Positions 1 through 6,183 of a DNA stretch of 6,342 nt are shown here, piece after piece. The position numbers and the translations under genes are program-made. This DNA is from Promethearchaeia archaeon (GTDB lineage: Archaea; Asgardarchaeota; Lokiarchaeia; Sigyniarchaeales; SOKP01). The notes beneath the pieces were generated by a model. It saw nothing but the letters and a program-made list of their open reading frames with translations. It ran no database searches and was not told the origin of the DNA. Location of the stretch: positions 1 to 6,342 of the forward strand of contig JAHQWS010000145.1 of the NCBI GenBank assembly GCA_029856295.1. The letters run 5' to 3'. Numbering within the stretch: the stretch's first letter is position 1; each line of letters begins with the position of its first letter.

Positions 1-2
1 GA

Positions 3-1259
3 AAAAAAGAGTTTATATCAATTATAATTATAACTGCTTTCGCAATTTCTGCTATATATTATTATACTTATATCATTAATCACCCAATTGAACTGTTAAA
101 TTTCCCTACTATAAATATTACAACTGAAGGTGAAATCCAACCAGAAGATTATATAGACTGTACTTTTGAAATAGATAGTAAAGATGAATCAGATTCAGTG
201 CAGTTCATTCAAGGAAAGATAAAAATTAGAGGTCATACTAACGCAAAAGATAAAATTCCAAAAAAAGAATATCGCTTGGAACTATCGGTAAAAAATTCCT
301 TACTCGGTATGAGGAAAGATGATGATTGGCTTTTATTAGCAATGTATTTCGATTTCCCTCGTATGCGTGTTAAAACCTGTATGGATATTTGGCGAAGTTT
401 AGAAGATACAAATCCTACAGCTATACTTCCCGACTCCAAATATGTAGGATTATATCTAAATGGAGAATTTCAAGGTCTTTATTTATTAACTGAAGAAATT
501 GATAGAGAATTATTTGACTTAGATGACGCTTCGGGGACTATCGATTCCAGTTTAATTTTTCAACTGCAAATAGAAGAAAATTTAACAGAATATGATAGTG
601 GAAAATGGGATCAAGATTGGCCAAATGAAGATGAAAATAATTTTATAATGGACGAATTATTAATGGATTTAATATCTTTTATAATAAACACTACCGATGA
701 GGAATTTTTTGATCTTAACACCGGTATCTATTCCATTTTTGATAAGCAGAATCTGATTGATTTTTTACTTTTTAATTTCTTTATCAATCATAAGGATTTT
801 TGGAATACAAATTACTATATTGTCAGAAATTCATATCCAAGTAAATTTTATCTTATCCCCTGGGATTTTGATGGTAGTTTAGGGCAACGTGGTTGGATTA
901 TTTTCGATTTTAACGAGAATCCAGAAAAAGAAATCTTATATAATAATTATCTTTTCAAGAGATTGCTAAGTAATGAAAATTTTATTCAGGATTGTAGAGA
1001 ACGTTGGTTATATCTGAGGGAGACTCTCTGGACGGAAGAATTTTTTTTAGATATGCTCTCTGGTCTTTATGAGGATTTAATGCCTATAATAAAAATTGAT
1101 ACTACAATGTGGGAACCGATAACTGTTGAGGATGAATCTTTAGTTTATAATCGTTATCTTTATAGTACAATAGAATTCGATTTAGAAGAATATGTTGATG
1201 ACTTATTTGATTTTATTCCAAAACGTTTAGAATTCTGCGACAATTATTACGAAAATTAA
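3..1259 (+). CDS. CotH-family kinase-like membrane-anchored protein, 5' end cut by the window edge
   Basis: The frame ending at TAA 1257-1259 is open back to base 3, so GTG 198 is not the real start. The visible N-terminus has lysines, then a hydrophobic stretch (about 12-75) ending near residue 24. This looks like a signal anchor that would place the rest outside the cytoplasm. The body matches the CotH kinase-like family (spore-coat CotH and relatives, atypical protein kinases). It has IKIRGHT (225-245) and PKKEYRLEL (258-284), then DDDWLLLAMYFDFPRMR and KYVGLYLNGEFQGLYLLTEE. NHKDFWNTNYY carries the likely catalytic-loop Asp (GAT 795-797), and WDFD carries the likely metal-binding Asp pair (864-866, 870-872). 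All family landmarks are present, so it looks intact apart from the missing extreme 5' end. The substrate is unknown. It converges on the glycosyltransferase gene. The family call is firm; kinase activity is inferred from the family. Confidence 0.88.
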   Translation, partial: KKEFISIIIITAFAISAIYYYTYIINHPIELLNFPTINITTEGEIQPEDYIDCTFEIDSKDESDSVQFIQGKIKIRGHTNAKDKIPKKEYRLELSVKNSLLGMRKDDDWLLLAMYFDFPRMRVKTCMDIWRSLEDTNPTAILPDSKYVGLYLNGEFQGLYLLTEEIDRELFDLDDASGTIDSSLIFQLQIEENLTEYDSGKWDQDWPNEDENNFIMDELLMDLISFIINTTDEEFFDLNTGIYSIFDKQNLIDFLLFNFFINHKDFWNTNYYIVRNSYPSKFYLIPWDFDGSLGQRGWIIFDFNENPEKEILYNNYLFKRLLSNENFIQDCRERWLYLRETLWTEEFFLDMLSGLYEDLMPIIKIDTTMWEPITVEDESLVYNRYLYSTIEFDLEEYVDDLFDFIPKRLEFCDNYYEN

Positions 1260-1305
1260 ATTTATATTGTATCAACAGTTGGACGAAATTTTATAAAAAT
1301 TTATA

Positions 1306-1321
1306 AATTTCTATAAAATTC
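1306..1321 (+). repeat. Left arm of 16-bp perfect inverted repeat
   Basis: AATTTCTATAAAATTC is the exact reverse complement of 1575-1590. The match continues inward by four more pairs (AAAA with TTTT) if one extra G at 1574 is skipped. The arms lie 253 bases apart and bracket the hairpin-rich block. No obvious target-site duplication flanks them. The arms are AT-rich, so chance is less negligible than for mixed sequence. Confidence 0.6.
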
Positions 1322-1574
1322 AAAAAAATCACAGCTCTCCCTTCTTTTAAATTTTTCTTTAAATATTCGTATTTAACAAGCAGTCCCTACTATAGATGGG
1401 CTAAACTTCATGACTTCTTCAAGCACAGCGGATAACTTCCTTCAAGACTTCCGAAGTAATGAAAAAAACATTACAAATGAAGTATGCCTTGAACTCGGCG
1501 ACGAGCGTACAGCCTGATAACATTAAGGCTGGCCTTTCCTCACAGGGAAAGGTTGATAATTGGCATAAATTTTG

Positions 1575-1590
1575 GAATTTTATAGAAATT
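1575..1590 (-). repeat. Right arm of 16-bp perfect inverted repeat
   Basis: GAATTTTATAGAAATT pairs with 1306-1321. It lies 27 bases beyond the stop codon of the convergent glycosyltransferase gene, so it could instead be part of a 3'-end signal shared by the two convergent transcripts. Confidence 0.6.
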
Positions 1591-1617
1591 ACCAATTTTT
1601 TATAAATAATTTGAAGG

Positions 1618-2814
1618 TTATCGTTCTACTAAATTTACTATATCCTTGCTAAATTCACTTAATATTTTTTCCCAATTGAATGAATTATGAATTTTTTCGA
1701 TTCCTGTTTTACCCAATTTTCGTTGGAGACTCTTATCTTCAATTAGCGAGTTCATTTCATAAACAATCTCTTTATCAGTAAAATTTTTTCTTAACAAAAT
1801 TCCTACATCGTTATTTTTAATGACATCTTGGGAGACAGGAGTAGTTATAAATGGTTTGTTGCAAGCCATATATTCTAGGCATTTTACAGGAACAAAATAT
1901 CTCCATAAATCTTCATGTGTTATTCGCCCTATTCCAATGTCACTATTGTTAACGTAAAAAGGAATTTCTTCATGGGGTAAAATGCCTAAGAAATGAACCT
2001 GATTCTTTAATTTTAACTTTTTTATAAGGTTAAGTGCATACTTTTTATATGGTCCATCCCCAATTAATAATAAATGAGTTTCTTTATGGTGTTTGAAAAC
2101 TTCTGGTAAAACTTTAATAAAATTATGTATTCCCGTGTCTTCAGACATTAAACCAATAAAAGAAATGATAGTATCACAACCATATTTCTCTTTTAGAAAC
2201 TCCTGATTTTTAGAAGGTTTAAATAAATTTAAATCAACTCCATTATGAAGTATTTTAAATTCAACATTCTTAAACAATTTAATTTTTTGAAGGTAATTTT
2301 TCATTTCAGTAGTTTGTACATAATCAACATCACAGCTTTGAATTGAGCGATAAATTTGCGGGTATATTATAGGAAATAAAGTCCTAAAAGAGAACGATTT
2401 GGACTTTAAATCGATAAATATATCGTGAGATCTAATTGCATGAGGAACCTTCAATAATTTTGATAATAGCCCACCCACGACAGTAGCATAATGATATGTG
2501 TGATATTGAGATAAGATAAGCTGGGGTTTAAAAAAAAAATTAATTTTTATAATAAATCTCAGAAGATTTTCGAAATGTGAAAAAAATAAACTAATTGGAA
2601 ATTTAACAATAGAAGATGATGATTTCATATTTAAATTTACTGAAGACTCAAAAATTTTAAGATTATTTGCCTTAAATGATTTGCCTTTATCTCCCGGAGT
2701 TAAAACTAAAACATTATGTCCACGCCTGGCAAGATATTCGACAATTTTATGAGTACAAATTGCGGCTGCTCCACTTGTTGGAGGAAAATAATTTGCAAAA
2801 TATATGATATTCAT
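1618..2814 (-). CDS. Glycosyltransferase family 4-like (GT-B fold) protein
   Basis: The 398-residue length is usual for GT4. The N-terminal Rossmann half opens with ANYFPPTSGAAA, where the family has a glycine-rich loop, and contains SQYHTYHYATVVGGLL and RSHDI (about 102-132). The linker LHNGVDLNLFKP (189-200) is the classic start of the C-terminal nucleotide-sugar domain, followed by ISFIGLMSEDTG, LLLIGDGP and VHFLGILPHEEI. The donor-site segment FVPVKCLEYMACNKPF keeps the second Glu of the EX7E motif (E314), but the first position is Tyr306. No signal peptide or clear membrane segment is seen, so it is probably a cytoplasmic or membrane-associated enzyme that transfers a sugar from an NDP-sugar. 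It lies downstream of the epimerase gene on the same strand, but a 240-base gap with a terminator-like tract suggests its own promoter. No strong Shine-Dalgarno motif precedes the ATG. Donor and acceptor cannot be told. Confidence 0.9.
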   Translation of the reverse strand: MNIIYFANYFPPTSGAAAICTHKIVEYLARRGHNVLVLTPGDKGKSFKANNLKIFESSVNLNMKSSSSIVKFPISLFFSHFENLLRFIIKINFFFKPQLILSQYHTYHYATVVGGLLSKLLKVPHAIRSHDIFIDLKSKSFSFRTLFPIIYPQIYRSIQSCDVDYVQTTEMKNYLQKIKLFKNVEFKILHNGVDLNLFKPSKNQEFLKEKYGCDTIISFIGLMSEDTGIHNFIKVLPEVFKHHKETHLLLIGDGPYKKYALNLIKKLKLKNQVHFLGILPHEEIPFYVNNSDIGIGRITHEDLWRYFVPVKCLEYMACNKPFITTPVSQDVIKNNDVGILLRKNFTDKEIVYEMNSLIEDKSLQRKLGKTGIEKIHNSFNWEKILSEFSKDIVNLVER

Positions 2815-2938
2815 TCTTTAGTTGTTTGATTAATACTAAGACTTTATTTGAAAAATCGAATATAATATTAAGAACTTTAAATATCCTAAAATATTTAGAG
2901 TTTATTTAAAAATCATTTGGATCCTCGTTAAAAAACTA

Positions 2939-3009
2939 TATATTGTATTTAATAAGTAGAATTATTAAAAAAGCCTATTTTAATTCTTTTTCCATGTGAA
3001 TACAATATA
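2939..3009. repeat. Nested imperfect palindrome, about 71 bp
   Basis: The outer arms TATATTGTATT (2939-2949) and AATACAATATA (2999-3009) are perfect 11-bp inverted repeats. Inside them AGAATT (2958-2963) pairs with AATTCT (2982-2987), and AAAA (2967-2970) pairs with TTTT (2978-2981) after a three-base bulge. The structure sits between the epimerase terminator tract and the glycosyltransferase start. It may be a cruciform, a processing or termination hairpin, or a miniature element. Confidence 0.45.
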
Positions 3010-3023
3010 AATTTTTCATTTTT

Positions 3024-3054
3024 TAAAAAAATTTTTTTAAAAAAAATTAAAAAT
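3024..3054 (-). terminator. Poly-T transcription terminator after the epimerase gene
   Basis: Beginning eight bases after the epimerase stop codon, the minus strand carries T8 (3039-3046), A7 (3032-3038) and T7 (3025-3031). Archaeal RNA polymerase terminates at such T-tracts in the non-template strand. The A7T7 part is also self-complementary. Confidence 0.5.
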
Positions 3055-4029
3055 TTAGTGTATTTCTAAATCGATATTATTTTTTTCAATATACCATTTG
3101 AAATATTCACGAAGTCCTTCTTCTTGGGTATATTTCGGTTGAAAGTTTAGCATTTCTTGAGCCTTTGTAAGATCTGCAAAACTGTGTTTAATATCTCCCG
3201 GTCTTGGATCTGTATATTCAAGCTTTAAATGCTCCCTATCAGTAAGTTTTAAAATCAATCTTCCAAGATCATTTAAAGATATGGGGTTACCAGCACCAAT
3301 ATTAATAATCTCTCCTGGAACATCTTTTTCTCCCGCTAAAAGATTAGCTTGTATAACGTCTTTTACATAAGTGAAATCTCTTGATTGTTCACCATCTCCG
3401 AAAACTATCAAATTTTGATTATTACGTGCTCTATTAAACCAAATTGCTATTACACCTGTATAGGGGGAGTCATCTCTTTGTCTTGGACCATAAACATTAA
3501 AATACCTCAATGATGTAGTTTTTAACCCATAAACATGATAAAATACATACATATAGGCTTCACACGCTAATTTAGCTGCACCATAGGGCGATATAGGCAC
3601 TCGCCTCATTTCTTCATTTTTTTTTAAATCAGGAATTTCACCATATACAGATGAACTAGAAGCAAAAATGACTTTTTTAACATCCATTCGTCTAGCTGCA
3701 TTTAAAACATTCATAATCCCATTTACATTGACATCATGACAATTTTCTGGCATTTTGACAGATTGAGGCACACTAGCAAATGCAGCTTCATGATAAACGA
3801 AATCAGTCTCTTCAAACATGTCTAATAAGAATGATAAATCTCTGACATCTCCTTTATGAAACTGAAAATTCTTATTTTTTCTAGCCTCATCCAAATTTTC
3901 TGTCCTCCCATTAAAGAGATTATCAATACCGACAACTTCAGCACCTAATTCAAGTAAGGAATCCGTTAAATTACTACCAATAAAACCCGCTGCCCCGGTT
4001 ACTACAACTTTTTTTCCTTGAAATGTCAT
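3055..4029 (-). CDS. NAD-dependent NDP-sugar 4-epimerase (extended SDR; UDP-GlcNAc/UDP-Glc 4-epimerase-like)
   Basis: This 324-residue protein has all extended-SDR landmarks. The NAD-binding TGAAGFIG is at 11-18, and the acidic residue of GIDNLFNG (about D36) ends the second strand. GDVRD lies near 60-64. The catalytic SSSS (124-127) and Y149xxxK153 in SPYGAAK follow. The substrate half contains RYFNVYGPRQ, VFGDGEQSRDFTYVKD and PRPGDIKHSFAD. AAFASVPQSVKMP with RPGDIKHS resembles the WbpP/GalE-like group that interconverts UDP-GlcNAc and UDP-GalNAc, or UDP-Glc and UDP-Gal. A related activity such as a dehydratase-linked epimerase cannot be excluded. The enzyme is soluble and cytoplasmic and would feed the nearby glycosyltransferase. 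AAGGT lies seven bases before the ATG and supports this start. The gene is divergent from the PIG-L gene and ends in a T-tract. Confidence 0.92.
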   Translation of the reverse strand: MTFQGKKVVVTGAAGFIGSNLTDSLLELGAEVVGIDNLFNGRTENLDEARKNKNFQFHKGDVRDLSFLLDMFEETDFVYHEAAFASVPQSVKMPENCHDVNVNGIMNVLNAARRMDVKKVIFASSSSVYGEIPDLKKNEEMRRVPISPYGAAKLACEAYMYVFYHVYGLKTTSLRYFNVYGPRQRDDSPYTGVIAIWFNRARNNQNLIVFGDGEQSRDFTYVKDVIQANLLAGEKDVPGEIINIGAGNPISLNDLGRLILKLTDREHLKLEYTDPRPGDIKHSFADLTKAQEMLNFQPKYTQEEGLREYFKWYIEKNNIDLEIH

Positions 4030-4036
4030 TATATAT

Positions 4037-4041
4037 ACCTT
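4037..4041 (-). promoter_or_regulatory. Shine-Dalgarno motif of the epimerase gene
   Basis: AAGGT on the minus strand stands seven bases before the ATG at 4029. The same core precedes the divergent PIG-L gene, which supports both starts. Confidence 0.6.
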
Positions 4042-4067
4042 AAAATTAACAAAGTTTTCTAAATAAT

Positions 4068-4076
4068 TAATATAAA
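4068..4076 (-). promoter_or_regulatory. Candidate TATA box of the epimerase gene
   Basis: The minus strand reads TTTATATTA about 43 bases upstream of the ATG. Archaeal start sites usually lie about 25 bases after the box, which would give a leader of roughly 15-20 bases that contains the Shine-Dalgarno motif. The AT richness of the gap makes chance matches likely. Confidence 0.35.
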
Positions 4077-4263
4077 AAATGCTGTTTTTTATGAAATATA
4101 ACTATTATAAAAATTGTAAATCAAATAAAATTTTTCATTTGATTGTGAGAGAATAAAGTTTTAGAGATTTTTGAAGTTTATAGAAGAATGCTCTAGTAGG
4201 ATTAAACGAACATAACAACAAATTTTGAATGAAATGAAAAGAATCGATTATTTATTTACTTTT

Positions 4264-4278
4264 AAAAACTTTAATATA
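4264..4278 (+). promoter_or_regulatory. Candidate BRE/TATA promoter of the PIG-L deacetylase gene
   Basis: AAAAAC followed by TTTAATATA resembles an archaeal purine-rich BRE plus TATA element about 50 bases before ATG 4326. It would give a short leader of some 25 bases holding the ribosome site. The divergent gap 4030-4325 otherwise shows no gene, only AT-rich sequence. Confidence 0.4.
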
Positions 4279-4315
4279 TTATTAAAAATTCTATTTTAAA
4301 CAAATATTAACTCAT

Positions 4316-4320
4316 AAGGT
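4316..4320 (+). promoter_or_regulatory. Shine-Dalgarno motif of the PIG-L deacetylase gene
   Basis: AAGGT lies five bases before ATG 4326 and fixes this start, which also begins exactly at the conserved first strand of the family fold. Confidence 0.6.
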
Positions 4321-4325
4321 CGCAC

Positions 4326-4973
4326 ATGAGAGTATTAGCCATTGGGGTTCACCCTGACGATATTGAATTTGGAATGGGAGCGACTCTTGCAAAACATATT
4401 AAAGTTGGACATGATATATCTATTTTAATTCTAACGGATGGAGCAAGAGATAAAAATGGTAATTATACAAGCTCAGTTGAAAGAAGAGAAGAGTCTATTA
4501 AAGCTTTAAATATTTTGGGATATAAAGATAGCATAAATTTTTTAAATTTACCAAAAATTACTGTAGATCAATCTACAATTCAAATATTAGAAAAAGTTAT
4601 TTCTCAAGTAAATCCCCATCGAATTTACACGCTCTCAAAAAATGATCGCCATCAAGATCATAGAAATTGTAGCTTTGCTGTTATGAGTGCAGGAAGGTAT
4701 GTTAGTGAAATACTTCTATTTGAGGTATATTCTGTATTTCCAGAATTCTTACCTAATTATATTATTAATTTCCCTAAAGAAATACTAGATTTAAAAATAA
4801 GAGCTCTTTCTCAATTTAAAAGTCAATTTAAAAATGTGGATTTAATTGCAAAAATGATTGAAGGTATGGCAATCAAAAATAGTTTTATGAATTATGCTAC
4901 TCAAAAACAAGATATCGTTTATTCTGAAGCTTTTGAAATAGGTAAAATTGTAAAAGGATTAAAAGATTTTTAA
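4326..4973 (+). CDS. PIG-L/LmbE-family zinc-dependent N-deacetylase
   Basis: This 215-residue protein is typical in length for the GlcNAc-PI de-N-acetylase (PIG-L, LmbE, BshB, MshB) family. The N-terminal strand runs straight into the signature HPDD. H9 and D12 would bind zinc and D11 would be the general base. DRHQDH (107-112) supplies the third metal ligand, H112. LILTDGARD (34-42) and ERREES (52-57) are the usual flanking conserved elements. The catalytic set is therefore complete. Members hydrolyse the N-acetyl group of GlcNAc-containing lipids, thiol precursors or antibiotics. The natural substrate here is unknown, but the epimerase, GT4 and GNAT neighbours suggest an N-acetylhexosaminyl glycoconjugate. 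There is no signal peptide, so it should act in the cytoplasm. The acyltransferase-like gene follows closely and is probably co-transcribed. Confidence 0.93.
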   Translation: MRVLAIGVHPDDIEFGMGATLAKHIKVGHDISILILTDGARDKNGNYTSSVERREESIKALNILGYKDSINFLNLPKITVDQSTIQILEKVISQVNPHRIYTLSKNDRHQDHRNCSFAVMSAGRYVSEILLFEVYSVFPEFLPNYIINFPKEILDLKIRALSQFKSQFKNVDLIAKMIEGMAIKNSFMNYATQKQDIVYSEAFEIGKIVKGLKDF

Positions 4974-4984
4974 TTCATTTTTTC

Positions 4985-4989
4985 AGGTG
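4985..4989 (+). promoter_or_regulatory. Shine-Dalgarno motif that points to an ATA start for the GNAT-like gene
   Basis: AGGTG lies seven bases before ATA 4997, the same spacing as AAGGT before the epimerase ATG. It is about 49 bases before ATG 5039, which has no good motif of its own, so it argues for the upstream start. Confidence 0.5.
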
Positions 4990-4996
4990 TTTAAAA

Positions 4997-5989
4997 ATAG
5001 AAAAAAAGTGGATATTTAGAAAATTTAATGAAAGAGATATGGAAAACTTTTTAGATTGGAGAAAATTGGTTGCCCGAAGAGAAAAAACTATGGAATATTT
5101 CCAATGGGAGTATTTTAAAGGACCATGGGGACCTGCTCATACTACATTAGCAGATGTTAATGGAAAAATTATTGGTCAATATTCAACACTCCCATATGAG
5201 GCATTTTATTTTGGGGAAAAAATGAAAGCTTCATTAAGTTTCGACACAGGAACACATCCTGATTATAGAAGGCAAGGAATATTTAAAACAATTGGAGATT
5301 ATCATTTTAGGGAAGAAGGAAAACAAGATATTCATTTTTCTACAGGCTTTCCAAATGAAAATTTTTGGCCTGGTGGTAAAAAGTTTAATTGGCATGGATT
5401 ATGTCCAATCCCCCTCTATGTTAATAATATTATTTCTGAATTAGAATTTGGAAAAATGTCTAAATATGACATAATTGAAATTGAAAAGTTTGATGAAGAA
5501 TTTAAAGGATTTAGTAAAAATTTTAAGGAAGATATCCCAATTTATTTAGATAGAACGAAAGAATATTTAAATTGGAGATTTGTTGAAAAACCAAGTTTAG
5601 AAGATCCAAAGCATAGGTATAATTATTCAAAATATAAGATATATGATAAAACAGGAGAAATGGTCTCTTACTTTGTGACTAAAAAGTATCACGAAGAAAA
5701 AAATACTTTCATTCATTTAATCGATTTTTTATCACCTAATAATAAGGATATTTTTCAAGCGATATTCCATTTTTTAATTGGAAAAGCAAAAACTCAAAAT
5801 ATTAATGCAATCTCCTTATTTTTAAATAGATATCATGCGTTAAGGGAATTTTTAAATAATTTTGGCTTTGAATACCTTAATACTAATAGAGTATATATTG
5901 TCAGAGTTAATAATAATATCTTAGATAAAGAAATTTTATTTGAAGAAAAGAATCATTTCTTTACTATGGGCGACTCAGATGTTATTTAA
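4997..5989 (+). CDS. GNAT-like N-acyltransferase, probable ATA start (ATG 5039 as alternative)
   Basis: From ATA 4997 the product is 330 residues; from ATG 5039 it is 316. The longer form is preferred for two reasons. The extra residues include KKWIFRKFNERD, which reads as the first GNAT strand (pattern W-I-R-x-F-x-x-x-D), and AGGTG stands seven bases before the ATA. The acetyl-CoA-binding motif A is SFDTGTHPDYRRQGIF (67-82 of the short form), with RRQGIF as the pyrophosphate-binding loop. SLFLNRYHALREFLNNFGFEY near the C-terminus fits the second GNAT repeat or the final helix and strand. EYLNWRFVEKP in the middle resembles the linker segment of large two-lobed GNAT proteins seen in glycan clusters. 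It probably transfers an acyl group to an amino sugar or peptide. The gap to the PIG-L stop is 23 bases, so an operon with the deacetylase is likely. Substrate unknown. Confidence 0.75.
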   Translation: MEKKWIFRKFNERDMENFLDWRKLVARREKTMEYFQWEYFKGPWGPAHTTLADVNGKIIGQYSTLPYEAFYFGEKMKASLSFDTGTHPDYRRQGIFKTIGDYHFREEGKQDIHFSTGFPNENFWPGGKKFNWHGLCPIPLYVNNIISELEFGKMSKYDIIEIEKFDEEFKGFSKNFKEDIPIYLDRTKEYLNWRFVEKPSLEDPKHRYNYSKYKIYDKTGEMVSYFVTKKYHEEKNTFIHLIDFLSPNNKDIFQAIFHFLIGKAKTQNINAISLFLNRYHALREFLNNFGFEYLNTNRVYIVRVNNNILDKEILFEEKNHFFTMGDSDVI

Positions 5990-5997
5990 TAGAGAGA

Positions 5998-6183
5998 TTA
6001 TTGTTTATATAATTTTGAGAGAATATCTGGATGGACTACTAAAATTCTAACGGGAATTTTTTTTATTTTTAGCAATTTTGCGATATTCAGTCGATGTCTT
6101 CCATCAAAAAAAATAATTTCTCCATTTCTGCCAATTCCAACAGTAATATCATCATCATATTTTCTGAAAATAGCTGCTACAAT
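5998..6183 (-). pseudogene. C-terminal remnant of a ParB/sulfiredoxin-like domain protein
   Basis: Read on the minus strand, this stretch encodes 61 residues and a TAA at 5998-6000. The key segment is VGIGRNGEIIFFDGRHRLNI, followed by AKLLKIKKIPVRILVVHPD. The G-R-x-G-E-I-x-F-x-D-G-R-H-R-L pattern is that of ParB-nuclease/sulfiredoxin-fold proteins, some of which occur in archaeal polysaccharide clusters. The family members I know are several times longer. Here the recognisable part stops at about 6180. A minus-strand stop follows upstream (6205-6207), and no ATG, GTG or TTG start precedes the conserved part. The lost N-terminal half is not seen in other frames. It is therefore best read as a truncated gene whose front was lost in a rearrangement that placed the winged-helix-like gene beside it. 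It converges on the GNAT gene with an 8-base gap. Confidence 0.65.

Larger units (their letters stand above)
1306..1590. other. Hairpin-rich, GC-elevated block between convergent genes (possible small mobile element relic or structured RNA)
   Basis: The 358-base gap 1260-1617 has no convincing complete gene. By hand count 1381-1560 is about 43% G+C, clearly above the surrounding DNA. On the + strand it can form successive stem-loops. These are ACTT/AAGT (1447-1457), GTAATG/CATTAC around seven A (1456-1474), CTCG-GCGA-CGAG with a GNRA-type tetraloop (1494-1505), AGCCT/AGGCT (1511-1530) and CCTTTCC/GGAAAGG (1533-1552). A 16-bp inverted repeat brackets the block. A 46-codon + frame without a start (1377-1517, TGA) ends in residues ELGDERTA and might be a decayed C-terminal tail, for example of a TnpB-type protein. 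That similarity is weak. The block could be a MITE-like element, the 3' end of an IS200/IS605-type element with its RNA, or a free-standing structured RNA. I cannot choose between them from sequence alone. Confidence 0.5.

Noticed and set aside
233..439. A 68-codon minus-strand ORF
   Set aside because: It lies entirely inside the CotH-like gene on the opposite strand, shows no recognisable motif, and is best explained as a shadow of the conserved reading frame.
1553..1557. TTGAT just after the last hairpin, identical to a known TnpB target-adjacent motif (ISDra2)
   Set aside because: In that system the motif flanks the left end of the element, not the right, and a pentamer of this composition is expected often in this DNA.
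4120..4142. Quasi-palindrome CAAAT...ATTTG in the divergent gap as an operator
   Set aside because: Only five base pairs of clear symmetry in very AT-rich DNA, so chance is a sufficient explanation.
1618..4973. Bacillithiol or mycothiol biosynthesis locus (GT4 plus PIG-L)
   Set aside because: The pairing is suggestive, but there is no cysteine ligase or other diagnostic gene and both families are broad, so a specific pathway name is not supported.
5028..5054. ATG at 5028 as a start for the GNAT-like gene
   Set aside because: It is in a different frame and reaches a stop codon after a few residues.
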